Origin: Allorhizobium borbori
GTDB taxonomy: Bacteria > Pseudomonadota > Alphaproteobacteria > Rhizobiales > Rhizobiaceae
DNA length: 64,000 nucleotides
NCBI RefSeq assembly: GCF_014196535.1
Contig: NZ_JACIDU010000010.1
Span: 1 to 64,000, forward strand
Direction: 5' to 3'
Positions within the stretch are counted from its first letter, which is position 1; the number at the start of each line of letters is the position of its first letter. The notes under the pieces were generated by a model that was given only the letters and a program-made list of their open reading frames with translations, was not told the origin of the DNA and made no database searches. The translations under genes were made by a program, and so were the position numbers. Shown here in pieces: positions 27,192 through 37,009 of this stretch.

Positions 27192-27229
27192 GACATAAAG
27201 ACATAAAGACATAAAGACTTCTTTATGTC
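27192..27229. promoter_or_regulatory. Operator-like repeats upstream of ahcY
   Basis: Three head-to-tail GACATAAA units (27192-27199, 27200-27207, 27208-27215) run into a perfect 10-bp inverted repeat, GACATAAAGA (27208-27217), CT, TCTTTATGTC (27220-27229). It sits 128 bases before ahcY. From memory it looks like the palindromes proposed for SahR, the ArsR-type regulator of S-adenosylhomocysteine metabolism; that identification is tentative. Confidence 0.55.
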
Positions 27230-27356
27230 GGAATTGCCAGACGCGACAAAGCCTGATATTGCCTGTCTCCAGTCCTGCCCGCTTCGGCGGGTTCATCGCA
27301 TGCCGCCCTGTCGAACACAGGCGTTGCGGCCAAACGCATCCATTCAGGAGACAGTC

Positions 27357-28757
27357 ATGAGCACCGACAAGGATTACATCGTTGCCGATATCGAGCTTGC
27401 CGCTTTCGGCCGCAAGGAACTCGACATTGCCGAAACCGAAATGCCGGGTCTGATGGCCTGCCGCGCCGAATTCGGCGAAACGCTGCCGCTGAAGGGTGCG
27501 CGTATTTCCGGCTCGCTGCACATGACGATCCAGACCGGCGTTCTGATCGAAACACTGAAGGCGCTCGGCGCAGAAGTACGCTGGGCTTCGTGCAACATCT
27601 TCTCGACGCAGGACCATGCCGCCGCGGCCATTGCCGCCGCCGGCATTCCGGTCTTTGCCGTGAAGGGTGAAACGCTGACGGAGTACTGGGAATATACCGA
27701 CCGCATCTTCCAGTGGACCGATGGCGGCTTTTCGAACATGATCCTCGACGATGGCGGCGACGCCACCATGTACATCCTGCTGGGTGCCCGCGCCGAAGCC
27801 GGTGAAGACGTGCTGTCCAACCCCGGTTCCGAAGAGGAAGAAATCCTCATCGCGCAGATCAAGAAGCGCCTGAAGGCTTCCCCGGGCTGGTTCACCAAGC
27901 AGCGCGCCGCCATCAAGGGCGTTTCCGAAGAAACGACCACGGGCGTGCACCGCCTCTATGAACTGCAGAAGAAGGGTCTCCTGCCCTTCCCGGCCATCAA
28001 CGTCAACGATAGCGTCACCAAGTCGAAGTTCGACAACAAGTATGGCTGCAAGGAATCGCTGGTTGACGGCATTCGCCGCGCCACCGACGTGATGATGGCC
28101 GGCAAGGTCGCCGTGGTCTGCGGTTACGGTGACGTCGGCAAGGGCTCCGCTGCCTCGCTGCGTGGCGCCGGCGCCCGCGTCAAGGTCACGGAAATCGACC
28201 CGATCTGCGCGCTTCAGGCCGCCATGGACGGTTTCGAAATCGTCCAGCTCGAAGATGTTGCTTCGACCGCCGATATCTTCATCACGACGACCGGCAACAA
28301 GGACGTCATCCGCATCGAGCACATGCGCGAGATGAAGGACATGGCGATCGTCGGCAATATCGGCCATTTCGACAATGAAATTCAGGTTGCAGCGCTGCGG
28401 AACCTCAAGTGGACCAACATCAAGCCGCAGGTCGACATGATCGAGTTCCCCTCCGGCAACCGCATGATCCTGCTGTCGGAAGGCCGCCTGCTGAACCTCG
28501 GCAACGCCACCGGCCACCCTTCCTTCGTGATGTCGGCTTCGTTCACCAACCAGGTTCTGGCGCAGATCGAGCTTTACACCAAGCCGGATGACTACAAGAA
28601 CGAGGTCTACATCCTGCCGAAGCACCTCGACGAGAAGGTGGCTCGCCTGCATCTCGACAAGCTCGGCGTGAAGCTGACCGAGCTTTCGGAAGAGCAGGCT
28701 GCCTATATCGGCGTGTCCACCACTGGTCCGTTCAAGGCTGAACACTACCGCTATTAA
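27357..28757 (+). CDS. ahcY: Adenosylhomocysteinase
   Basis: 466 aa. Splits S-adenosylhomocysteine into adenosine and homocysteine in the methyl cycle; NAD-dependent. The [17 protein letters not shown] dinucleotide motif, [17 protein letters not shown] and the C-terminal [25 protein letters not shown] are typical, as is the insertion (residues ~150-190) seen in long bacterial forms. AGGAGA lies 5 bases before ATG 27357. The 5' leader of over 100 bases contains the operator-like repeats and a small CCCGC-TTCG-GCGGG hairpin. Confidence 0.98.
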   Translation: MSTDKDYIVADIELAAFGRKELDIAETEMPGLMACRAEFGETLPLKGARISGSLHMTIQTGVLIETLKALGAEVRWASCNIFSTQDHAAAAIAAAGIPVFAVKGETLTEYWEYTDRIFQWTDGGFSNMILDDGGDATMYILLGARAEAGEDVLSNPGSEEEEILIAQIKKRLKASPGWFTKQRAAIKGVSEETTTGVHRLYELQKKGLLPFPAINVNDSVTKSKFDNKYGCKESLVDGIRRATDVMMAGKVAVVCGYGDVGKGSAASLRGAGARVKVTEIDPICALQAAMDGFEIVQLEDVASTADIFITTTGNKDVIRIEHMREMKDMAIVGNIGHFDNEIQVAALRNLKWTNIKPQVDMIEFPSGNRMILLSEGRLLNLGNATGHPSFVMSASFTNQVLAQIELYTKPDDYKNEVYILPKHLDEKVARLHLDKLGVKLTELSEEQAAYIGVSTTGPFKAEHYRY

Positions 28758-28784
28758 TTAGCGCACATTCATCCACAAGATATA

Positions 28785-28822
28785 GAAGCCGCGACCTTGA
28801 CAAAAGCCGCGGCTTCTTTTTT
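28785..28822 (+). terminator. Intrinsic terminator of ahcY
   Basis: A 9-bp perfect stem GAAGCCGCG / CGCGGCTTC with a 14-base loop is followed by TTTTTT, 27 bases after the ahcY stop. Confidence 0.9.
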
Positions 28823-28955
28823 GCCCCACTCCCTTCCCGTGGATTCCCTAAAGAAGTATCTTTTTGAGACTTGATTCGCGCATTCTTGGCGGAGTTCTGC
28901 GCGAAAATGGGATGTCTTGTCGAAATGCGGCACAAGGGACGGAGACAGACCGGAT

Positions 28956-31547
28956 ATGACGGTTCATACAAAAGGCCAGCTCTCGGGCGCGGCCGCCAAC
29001 GACGGTAATGAGGACCGTCGCGCCAAGACCGGAAACGGTATCGGCACAATTCTGAAAAAGGTCTTCGGCAAGCCTGTCGTCCAGCGACGGGTGCCAACGA
29101 TCACGGCCTTCCTTTCGGGCACAGCGCTGTCAGGCTTTGCGGCTTCGGCACAGGCGCAGCAGGCGGAGCCGATTGCGGCTCGGCTGTTTTCCTCGGCGGA
29201 AATGGCAACCTTCTCGCTGGTTCTCGGCGTGCTTTCGGCAACGCTTCTTTCCACCGTCTGGTTCATTCGCCAGCGCGGCAACATGGAAACGGAAGCGCGT
29301 GAAATCCGCTCGGCGCTCTCTGACGCTCAGCATCGCATTTCGCGTTACGAAGCGCTGATCGCCGACAAGAACAGGCGCATCGTCATCTGGGACGGCGCGA
29401 ATTCGAAGCCGGAAATTCTCGGCGCTCTGCCGGCTGAAACCGGTGCTCCATCCAGCAACAGTGATTTTCTCGCCTTCGGGCGCTGGCTGAAGGCGAGCTT
29501 TGCGGGCGATCTGGAAAAGGCGATCGAGACGCTGCGCACCGATGCCCGCAGCTTCGACATGGTGATCGAAACACAGCGCGACGAGGTACTGGAAGTGCAG
29601 GGCCGGGTTTCCGGTGGCCGCGCCTTCGTACGCTTCATCGCTCTCAACAACCTGCGCGCCGAGCTTGCCGAACTCAAGATCGAGCGCGACCGGCTGCAGA
29701 CTTCCATTTCCATTTTCCAGGACCTTCTCGATTCCATCGAGCAGCCGGTCTGGCAGCGCGGTTCGGATGGCAAGCTGCTGTGGGTCAACCACGCCTATGG
29801 AGAGGCCGTCGAGGCGGATACACCGCAGACTGCCGTGCGCGAAAACCGCGAGATCCTGACCACGGTGAGCCGCGAGAAGATCCGCGCCAGTGCCACGCCG
29901 GAATCGCCCTTCCAGGGCACGGTTTCGACCGTCGTGCGCGGCAACCGCACCTTCTATGACGTGGTGGATGTGAAAAACGCCACGGGATCGGCCGGTATTG
30001 CGGTGGACGTTTCGTCCGTCGAGGCCGTGCGCGAGGAGTTGAAGCGCACCTTGCGGGCCCACGCCGAAACGCTCGATCATCTGGCGACCCCTGTCGCGAT
30101 CTTCGATGGCGAACGCCGCCTGCAATTCTACAATCAGGCCTTCCTGCAGCTCTGGGAACTCGACATGGCGTTCCTGGAATCGGCACCGGACAATAACGAA
30201 CTGTTCGAGCGCCTGCGCAGCGCCGGCAAGCTGCCGGAACAACTCAACTGGAAGAGCTGGAAGGAAAACGCCCTTTCCGTCTACCAGGCGCTCGATACGA
30301 AGACCGATCTCTGGCACCTGCCGAACGGTCAGACGCTCCGCGTCATCGCCACCGCGCATCCGCAGGGCGGTGCAACCTGGGTGTTCGAGAACCTGACCGA
30401 GCAGGTCGATCTGGAAACCCGCTACAACACGCTGCTGCGTGTTCAGGGCGAAACCATCGACCATCTGTCCGAAGGCGTTGCCGTGTTCGGGCCGGACGGA
30501 CGCATCCGCCTGTCGAACCCCGCTTTCCGGGCACTTTGGGGCGTGACCGCCGAACAGGCCAAGCCCGAGACCCATATCCGCGCCATCGAAACGGCGTGCG
30601 CGCCATCCTACGACAAGCCGGACGGCTGGCGTCGCTTCGGTCAGATGATCACCAGCTTCGACGACGAGCGTCCTTCGCTGGATGGCACGCTGGAGCTTTA
30701 TTCCGGCCTCGTGCTCGACTACGCCGTCATTCCGCTACCGAATGCCCAGACCATGCTGACCTTCGTCGACATGACCGACAATGTGCGTGCGGAACGGGCG
30801 CTCAAGGAAAAGAACGAGGCGCTGACCAAAGCCGACGAGCTGAAGAACGATTTCGTCCAGCATGTTTCCTATGAGCTGCGTTCGCCGCTGACCAATATCA
30901 TCGGCTTCACCGACCTGCTGAAATCGCAGGTGGTTGGCCCGCTCAACGAGCGCCAGTCGGAATATGTCGACCATATCTCGACCTCTTCCGCCCTGCTTCT
31001 GACCATCGTGAACGACATTCTCGATCTCGCGACCGTCGATGCCGGCATCATGTATCTCAACTATCAGGACACCGATCTGGACGATCTGCTGGACGATGTG
31101 GCGATGCAGATCGCCGACCGGCTTCAGGAGGCGGGCGTGACGCTGGAAATCGTGGCGCCGGCGCATCTCGGCTCCATGGTTGCCGATCCGCAGCGCCTGA
31201 AGCAGATTCTGCTCAAGCTTCTGAGCAATGCGGCAAATTTCGCTCCGGAAGGCTCGGTCATCTCGCTGACCTGCCAGCGCGAAGGTCAAGATTTCACCTT
31301 CTCGGTGGCCGACAAGGGTCCGGGCATTCCAGAGGACATGATCAAGGCCGTATTCAATCGCTTCAATGCCGGCACCGGTGGCGGCAAGCGCAGCGGTGCG
31401 GGGCTTGGTCTTTCCATTGTCGAAAGCTTCGTCAGCCTGCATGGCGGCACTGTCTCCATCGACAGCGCGCCCGGCAAGGGCACCATCGTCCATTGCCGCA
31501 TTCCCAATGCAGCCGAACCGGACACCAGAAGCGCTGCCGCAGAATGA
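28956..31547 (+). CDS. divL: DivL, PAS-domain pseudo-histidine kinase with H-box tyrosine
   Basis: 863 aa. Resembles DivL, the cell-cycle regulator that controls the CckA-ChpT-CtrA phosphorelay in response to DivK. The H-box reads FVQHVSYELRSPLTN: the phosphoacceptor histidine is replaced by Tyr639, the defining trait of DivL. Before it come a hydrophobic N-terminal region (a signal-like segment around residues 48-65 and a membrane helix around 83-105) and several PAS-like modules (~250-620); after it the HATPase motifs LLSNAANFA, ADKGPGI and GAGLGLSIV. ATG 28956 has GGAG 11 bases upstream; a TTG at 28917 is the alternative. The stop overlaps the tsaE start by ATGA. Confidence 0.88.
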   Translation: MTVHTKGQLSGAAANDGNEDRRAKTGNGIGTILKKVFGKPVVQRRVPTITAFLSGTALSGFAASAQAQQAEPIAARLFSSAEMATFSLVLGVLSATLLSTVWFIRQRGNMETEAREIRSALSDAQHRISRYEALIADKNRRIVIWDGANSKPEILGALPAETGAPSSNSDFLAFGRWLKASFAGDLEKAIETLRTDARSFDMVIETQRDEVLEVQGRVSGGRAFVRFIALNNLRAELAELKIERDRLQTSISIFQDLLDSIEQPVWQRGSDGKLLWVNHAYGEAVEADTPQTAVRENREILTTVSREKIRASATPESPFQGTVSTVVRGNRTFYDVVDVKNATGSAGIAVDVSSVEAVREELKRTLRAHAETLDHLATPVAIFDGERRLQFYNQAFLQLWELDMAFLESAPDNNELFERLRSAGKLPEQLNWKSWKENALSVYQALDTKTDLWHLPNGQTLRVIATAHPQGGATWVFENLTEQVDLETRYNTLLRVQGETIDHLSEGVAVFGPDGRIRLSNPAFRALWGVTAEQAKPETHIRAIETACAPSYDKPDGWRRFGQMITSFDDERPSLDGTLELYSGLVLDYAVIPLPNAQTMLTFVDMTDNVRAERALKEKNEALTKADELKNDFVQHVSYELRSPLTNIIGFTDLLKSQVVGPLNERQSEYVDHISTSSALLLTIVNDILDLATVDAGIMYLNYQDTDLDDLLDDVAMQIADRLQEAGVTLEIVAPAHLGSMVADPQRLKQILLKLLSNAANFAPEGSVISLTCQREGQDFTFSVADKGPGIPEDMIKAVFNRFNAGTGGGKRSGAGLGLSIVESFVSLHGGTVSIDSAPGKGTIVHCRIPNAAEPDTRSAAAE

Positions 31548-33061
31548 CAGAAGCCGTGCAAACCTTCACGCTGACGCTTGCGGGCGAGGCCGATACGATC
31601 CGGCTCGGCGAGGATCTGGCGCTGGCGCTGAAACCGGGCGATTGTCTGGCGCTGTCAGGCGATCTCGGCGCGGGTAAGTCGACAATGGCGCGCGCCTTCC
31701 TGCGCGCCATGGCGAACGATCCCTATCTGGAAGCGCCAAGCCCCACCTTCACGCTGGTGCAGAGCTACGACCTGCGCCTGCCCGTCGCCCATTTCGACCT
31801 CTACCGCATCGCAGACCCCTCGGAACTCGATGAACTCGGGCTGGACGAGGCACTGGACCATGGCGTGGCACTGATCGAATGGCCGGAAATGGCAGGCAAC
31901 GCGCTGCCAAAAAACGCTATCCGTCTGAGACTGGAACAGGACGGTGAAGGCCGTCGCGCGACCATCATTGCCAGCGAACCGCAGGCCGGGCGCATCGCCC
32001 GCAATCGTCTCATCCGTGCCTTTCTCGATAGCCATGACCATGCCGGGGCCGCGCGCCGCCACCTGACCGGCGACGCCTCGACGCGGGCCTATGAATATAT
32101 CATCGAAGCGGACAAGCCGCGTCTGATCCTGATGGATGCGCCGCGCCAGCCGGACGGCCCGCCGATCCGCGACGGAAAGCCCTACTCACAGATCGCGCAT
32201 CTGGCCGAAGACGTCTATCCCTTCGTGGCCATCGCCCGCACGCTGAAAGCGCAGGGATTGGCCGCGCCTGAAATCTACGGCAGCGATTACGAGGCCGGTC
32301 TTCTTCTGATCGAAGATCTCGGCACCGAGGGTGTTCTGGATGGGCAGGGCAAGCCGATCCCCGAGCGCTACCGCGAAAGCGTCGCCTGCCTCGCGCATCT
32401 GCATTCCATGCAGTTTCCGCGCGAAATCCGCGTCACCGACAGCCACGTTCATCGCATTCCCGACTATGACGCGGGGGTAATGAAGATGGAGGCCGAGCTG
32501 ACGCTCGACTGGCATCTGCCATGGAAGCGTGACGGCAAGGGCGCAACCGACGAGGAGCGCGCCGATTATCTCGCCATCTGGGATGGGCTGATTGCCGAAC
32601 TCGCCAATGCCGAGACCAATCTGGTGCTACGCGATTTCCATTCGCCCAACATCATCTGGCGACCGGAAGCCCAAGGCATTGACCGCGTGGGTCTCATCGA
32701 CTTTCAGGACGCGATGATCGGGCCAACCGCCTATGATCTCGTCTCCATCGTGCAGGATGCGCGCGTGACCATCGAGCGCGATCTCGTCGATGTGATGATG
32801 GCCGATTACGTGACGCTTCGCCATGTGCAGGGCGGTTTCGACGAAGCGAATTTCCGCAAGGCCTGGGCGATCATGGCGGCGCAGCGCGCCTCGAAGCTCA
32901 ACGGACTGTGGGTGCGGCTGTGGAAGCGCGACGGCAAGGACGGTTACATGAAGCACATGCCGCGCACGCTGTGGCATCTTCAGGTGGCGTTCGAACATGA
33001 GGCCCTTGCCCCCTTGCGCGAATGGTGCGCACGGGCTGGAATAGGCACCGTCGAATCATAG
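31544..33061 (+). CDS. tsaE: Fusion of TsaE (t6A ATPase) and AmgK-like sugar kinase
   Basis: 505 aa, about three times the usual TsaE. Residues 1-155 are TsaE, the ATPase that supports threonylcarbamoyladenosine (t6A) formation on tRNA: P-loop SGDLGAGKSTMARAF (residue 39 on), SPTFTLVQSY and HFDLYRI. Residues ~165-505 are an aminoglycoside phosphotransferase-type kinase with the Brenner motif LVLRDFHSPNIIW (catalytic Asp364) and LIDFQDAMIGPTAYDL, like AmgK, the anomeric N-acetylmuramate/N-acetylglucosamine kinase of cell-wall recycling. The next gene is a MurU-like uridylyltransferase, which supports the AmgK reading. Start overlaps the divL stop. Confidence 0.9.
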   Translation: MTEAVQTFTLTLAGEADTIRLGEDLALALKPGDCLALSGDLGAGKSTMARAFLRAMANDPYLEAPSPTFTLVQSYDLRLPVAHFDLYRIADPSELDELGLDEALDHGVALIEWPEMAGNALPKNAIRLRLEQDGEGRRATIIASEPQAGRIARNRLIRAFLDSHDHAGAARRHLTGDASTRAYEYIIEADKPRLILMDAPRQPDGPPIRDGKPYSQIAHLAEDVYPFVAIARTLKAQGLAAPEIYGSDYEAGLLLIEDLGTEGVLDGQGKPIPERYRESVACLAHLHSMQFPREIRVTDSHVHRIPDYDAGVMKMEAELTLDWHLPWKRDGKGATDEERADYLAIWDGLIAELANAETNLVLRDFHSPNIIWRPEAQGIDRVGLIDFQDAMIGPTAYDLVSIVQDARVTIERDLVDVMMADYVTLRHVQGGFDEANFRKAWAIMAAQRASKLNGLWVRLWKRDGKDGYMKHMPRTLWHLQVAFEHEALAPLREWCARAGIGTVES

Positions 33062-33077
33062 AACCGGCAAGGCGGAC

Positions 33078-33815
33078 ATGACCATCAGGCAAGCCATGGT
33101 GCTGGCGGCGGGGCTTGGCACCCGCATGCGCCCGATCACCGACACGATCCCGAAGCCACTGGTGAAAATTGCCGGCAAGGCCATGGTGGATTACGCGCTC
33201 GACCTTCTGGAAGAAGGCGGCGTGACACGCGCGGTCGTCAATGTCCATTACCTCGCCGACCAGATGGAAGCGCATCTGAAGGCGCGTCACCACCCTGAAA
33301 TCCTGATTTCCGATGAACGGGACCAGTTGCTCGATTCCGGCGGCGGCGCGAAGAAGGGCTTTCACCTGCTTGAGCCCGGCCCGGTTTTCATTATGAATTC
33401 CGACCTGTTCTGGGTCGATGCGCCGAATGTCCACGCCTCCAGCCTGACGCGGCTCGGGCAATTCTTCGATCCGCAAACCATGGATATGGCGCTGTTGTGC
33501 GTGCCGCTGGAGCGTACCACCGGCCATAACGGCAAGAAGGATTTCAGTCTTTCGCCGGATGGGCGCCTGACGCGCTACCGCGACGGCATGGAAAACCCGG
33601 TCGTCTATGCCGGCGCGATTGCCCTGACCACCGGCCTGCTGAACAATACGCCGGATGGGCCGTTCAGCCTGAACCGCATCTTCGACCGCGCCATCGAAGG
33701 CGGACGACTTTACGGTCTGATGCTGAACGGCGACTGGCTGACGGCTGGCACGCCGGAAGCCATTGGCGAAGCGGAAGCGAAACTGGCCGCCCTTGCTGCG
33801 GAGACGGCAGCGTGA
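33078..33815 (+). CDS. murU: N-acetylmuramate-1-phosphate uridylyltransferase (MurU-like)
   Basis: 245 aa nucleotidyltransferase. The N-terminal signature AMVLAAGLGTRMRPITDTIPKPLV, the HYLADQMEAHL segment, SDERDQLLDSGGGAKKG and the metal-binding Asp in IMNSDLFWVD identify a sugar-1-phosphate uridylyltransferase of the MurU type. With the AmgK-like domain upstream it would turn recovered N-acetylmuramate into UDP-MurNAc, bypassing the fosfomycin-sensitive MurA step. The stop overlaps the GTG start of addB by 4 bases. General NTP-transferase function is certain; the substrate is inferred. Confidence 0.85.
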   Translation: MTIRQAMVLAAGLGTRMRPITDTIPKPLVKIAGKAMVDYALDLLEEGGVTRAVVNVHYLADQMEAHLKARHHPEILISDERDQLLDSGGGAKKGFHLLEPGPVFIMNSDLFWVDAPNVHASSLTRLGQFFDPQTMDMALLCVPLERTTGHNGKKDFSLSPDGRLTRYRDGMENPVVYAGAIALTTGLLNNTPDGPFSLNRIFDRAIEGGRLYGLMLNGDWLTAGTPEAIGEAEAKLAALAAETAA

Positions 33816-36800
33816 GCGGCGGCTTTCGCCCGCGCGTCTATACCATCGCCGCCGGCACGCCCTTTCTCGCGACGGTGGCAAAGACATTATGTGATGGAAC
33901 GCTGACGCCTGATTTCACCTATGACCCCACCGATCCGCTGTCGCTGGCGGGAGTGACGATCTTCGTGCCGACGCGGCGCGCGGCGCGATCGCTGCGCTCG
34001 GAATTCGTCGATCTGCTCGGCGGGCGCTCCGCCATTCTGCCGGTTATCCGACCACTCGGTGAAACGGAGGAGGAATCGGGCTTCTTCGACGAGGCGGCCC
34101 CGGCACTCATCGATCTCGCCGAACCACTGTCCGGTCCGGGACGTCTTCTGGAACTGTCGCGACTCATTCTGGCGTGGCGCAACCGCCTGCCGGAAGCGAT
34201 CCGGGCGCTGCATTCCGGCTCGCCGCTGATTGCGCCGGCAAGCCCGGCGGACGCTATCTGGCTCGCTCGCGATCTCGCCGAACTGATCGACGCCATTGAA
34301 ACCGAGGAGCGAGACTGGGCCGATCTCGACCATCTCAAGGTCGAGAACTATGCGGACTGGTGGAAGCTGACACTGGAATTCCTGAAGATCGCTGCCGAAT
34401 GGTGGCCGGCGCGGCTTGGCGAACTGAGGCGCTCGTCCCCTTCCCGCCACGCGACGACGCTGCTCGACGCCGAGGCGCGACGGCTCGCAGGCCTGACCGG
34501 GGGCGGTCCCGTGATCGTCGCGGGCTCCACCGGTTCGGTACCGGCGGCAGCGCGGCTCATCGCCACCGTCGCGAAAATGCCCAATGGTACCGTCGTCCTG
34601 CCGGGCCTCGACACCGTGATGCCGGAGGACCACTGGCAGGAAATCGGCGCTTCGACCTTTTCCGCGCCCGTTTCGGATGCGGCGCGGCGCAGCCATCCGC
34701 AATACGGGCTTTACAAGCTTCTCGAAAAGCTGGGCGTGACGCGCGATGACGTGTTACCCCTGGCAACGGCACCGGAGGCCCTTGAGGCCCGCGCGACCAT
34801 TCTCTCGCGGGCGCTCGGGCCCTCGCAGGCTACCGACGGCTGGATTGCATGGCGCAAATCCCTGCCGGATGCTGTGCTGGAAACGGCCTTTGCCGGTGTC
34901 TCCCTCATCGAGGCAGCGAACGAACGCGAGGAAGCGCTGGCGATTGCCATCGCGTTGCGACTCGCACTGGAAAAGCCGGGGCTCAACGGTGATGTCTCGC
35001 GCGCGGCGTTAATTACGCCGGATCGCAATCTGGCGCGGCGTGTCAGCGCCGAACTCGCGCGCTTCGGTATCGAGGCCGACGATTCCGCCGGTACGCCGCT
35101 GGCCGCCACGCATCAAGGTACGCTGATGACGCTTCTGCTGGAAGCCACGCTGCGCCCCGGCGACCCCGTGGCGATTGCGGCGCTGCTCGGCCATCCGCTG
35201 GCCCGTTTCGGTCTGGAGAAGGAGCATTACCGGACGGTGGCGGAAGCGCTGGAACTGACCGCGCTGCGCGGCGGGGTAGGCGAAACCGACATCAGCCAGC
35301 TCGAACCCCTGCTGACAGCCCGGTTGCCAGCTTTCAAACAGGCCGAAGACCGGGGCCATGCACCCCACTGGCGTCCGACCTCGACCGACCCCCTGCTGAA
35401 AGAAGCCGCGGACCTTGCCCGACGCATCGCAGCAGCAGTCGAACCACTGTCCAGCGTGTTCCTCAGCCGCCGGTCCGGTGGCGGCTTCACGCCGAACCTG
35501 CCGCTTGCCGAATGGGCGGAAAAGACCGGGCGGGCACTGGAAGCCGTCGCCATCGATGAAAAGGGCGATCTCGCAGCCCTCTGGTCCGGCGAAGCCGGTG
35601 AAAAGCTGACCGGCCTGCTCGGCGCGATCATGGACAATGACGGCGGCGTTGAGGCCGACGGGCCGCAATGGATCGACATTACCGCGGCGCTGATGGCGAG
35701 CGAGGCGGTGAAGCCCCGCGCCATGAGCCATCCGCGCGTCTTCATCTTCGGCACGCTGGAGGCCCGCCTTCAGGATGTCGACACGATGATCCTCGGCGGG
35801 TTGAACGAAGGCTCGTGGCCGGATCAGGCTTCCTCCAACCCGTTCATCTCCCGCAGCATGAAAAGCGAGATGGGGCTTGAGCCGCCGGAGCGGCGCATCG
35901 GCCAGCTTGCACACGATTTTGAGATGGCGAACGGCGTTGCCGACCTCATCTATTCCCGCGCGCTTCGGCAGGGTTCCGCCCCCACCGTTGCCTCCCGCTT
36001 CCTGCAAAGGCTGCTGGCGCTCGGCGGTGAGACCTTCGCGAAAACACTCCGCGCGCGGGGCGAACGCTATCGCGATTACGCCGCCGCCATCGACCGGGGC
36101 GAGAACCAGAAATCGGCCGGGCGCCCCTCGCCCACGCCGCCGGCAGACGTTCAGCCGAAGCGCTATTCCTTCTCCGAGGTCGGGCGGCTGCGGCGCGACC
36201 CCTATTCCGTCTATGCGCGGCGCGTGCTGAAACTCGATCCGCTCGATCCCTTCAACAGCGATCCGGGTGTCGCCCAGCGCGGCACACTCTACCACGCCGT
36301 TCTCGACCGCTTCGTGAAGGAAGGCCACAAGGCCGGTACACCGGCGGCACGCGCGGCGATGGAGCGGATCGTGGACGAGGCCTTTCTGGCGGAAAGCCTG
36401 CCGCCGCATATCGATGCCGTCTGGCGTCCGCGCTTCCGTGAGGTCGCGTCTGCCTTCCTCGACTGGGAAGCGAAACGACAGGGCGACATCGCGCGCAGCG
36501 AAACGGAAGTTCGCGCCAATATGGCGATCGAGCCGCTTGGCATCGCGCTGACCGGCAGCGCCGACCGTATTGATTTCCTGAAGGACGGAACGGCTGCGAT
36601 CATCGATTACAAGACCGGTTCCAGCCCTTCGACCAAGCAGGCGCGAACCCTGCTGGAGCCGCAATTGCCTCTGGAGGCCGCAGCGCTTGAAGGCGGAGGC
36701 TTCAGGGGCCTGGCCCCGCAGAAAGCGGGCGAACTGCTTTACGTTCGGCTGCGTCCCGGCAACCGCTTCAGGCACGAGACCGTCAACAACGAAGGCGCGA

Positions 36801-37009
36801 AGGACGGCAAGTCAGCCGCCAGTCTCGGACAGGAGGCGCTGGAACAGTTCAGCCGCTTCGTCGCCGTACTTCAGAAGGGCGAACGCGGCTTCACCTCGCG
36901 GCTGGTGCCGTTCAAGCAGTTCGATTACGGCGGCGAATACGATCACCTTGCCCGCGTGGCGGAATGGTCGACCGCCGAAAGCGAGGAGGACGGCGACAAT
37001 GCCGAATGA
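33812..37009 (+). CDS. addB: Double-strand break repair protein AddB
   Basis: 1065 aa, the alphaproteobacterial AddB. Partner of AddA in the helicase-nuclease that resects double-strand breaks for RecA (RecBCD counterpart). The N-terminal half is a degenerate helicase (FVPTRRAARSL, VIVAGSTGSVPA), the C-terminal half a RecB-type nuclease with GTLYHAVLDRF and the catalytic AAIIDYKTGSSP. It starts with GTG overlapping the murU stop, and its last 11 bases overlap addA. Confidence 0.95.
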   Translation: MSGGFRPRVYTIAAGTPFLATVAKTLCDGTLTPDFTYDPTDPLSLAGVTIFVPTRRAARSLRSEFVDLLGGRSAILPVIRPLGETEEESGFFDEAAPALIDLAEPLSGPGRLLELSRLILAWRNRLPEAIRALHSGSPLIAPASPADAIWLARDLAELIDAIETEERDWADLDHLKVENYADWWKLTLEFLKIAAEWWPARLGELRRSSPSRHATTLLDAEARRLAGLTGGGPVIVAGSTGSVPAAARLIATVAKMPNGTVVLPGLDTVMPEDHWQEIGASTFSAPVSDAARRSHPQYGLYKLLEKLGVTRDDVLPLATAPEALEARATILSRALGPSQATDGWIAWRKSLPDAVLETAFAGVSLIEAANEREEALAIAIALRLALEKPGLNGDVSRAALITPDRNLARRVSAELARFGIEADDSAGTPLAATHQGTLMTLLLEATLRPGDPVAIAALLGHPLARFGLEKEHYRTVAEALELTALRGGVGETDISQLEPLLTARLPAFKQAEDRGHAPHWRPTSTDPLLKEAADLARRIAAAVEPLSSVFLSRRSGGGFTPNLPLAEWAEKTGRALEAVAIDEKGDLAALWSGEAGEKLTGLLGAIMDNDGGVEADGPQWIDITAALMASEAVKPRAMSHPRVFIFGTLEARLQDVDTMILGGLNEGSWPDQASSNPFISRSMKSEMGLEPPERRIGQLAHDFEMANGVADLIYSRALRQGSAPTVASRFLQRLLALGGETFAKTLRARGERYRDYAAAIDRGENQKSAGRPSPTPPADVQPKRYSFSEVGRLRRDPYSVYARRVLKLDPLDPFNSDPGVAQRGTLYHAVLDRFVKEGHKAGTPAARAAMERIVDEAFLAESLPPHIDAVWRPRFREVASAFLDWEAKRQGDIARSETEVRANMAIEPLGIALTGSADRIDFLKDGTAAIIDYKTGSSPSTKQARTLLEPQLPLEAAALEGGGFRGLAPQKAGELLYVRLRPGNRFRHETVNNEGAKDGKSAASLGQEALEQFSRFVAVLQKGERGFTSRLVPFKQFDYGGEYDHLARVAEWSTAESEEDGDNAE

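Noticed and set aside
27192-27215. Triple 8-bp repeat considered as a CRISPR or satellite
   Set aside because: Repeats are directly adjacent without spacers and merge with a palindrome before ahcY; an operator explains them better.
27230-27356. SAM/SAH riboswitch in the ahcY leader
   Set aside because: Only one small CCCGC-GCGGG hairpin is evident; I could not assemble a known SAH or SAM riboswitch fold.
26766-28745. 659-aa minus-strand open frame over ptsH and ahcY
   Set aside because: Antisense to recognised genes and crossing their regulatory region; no motif.
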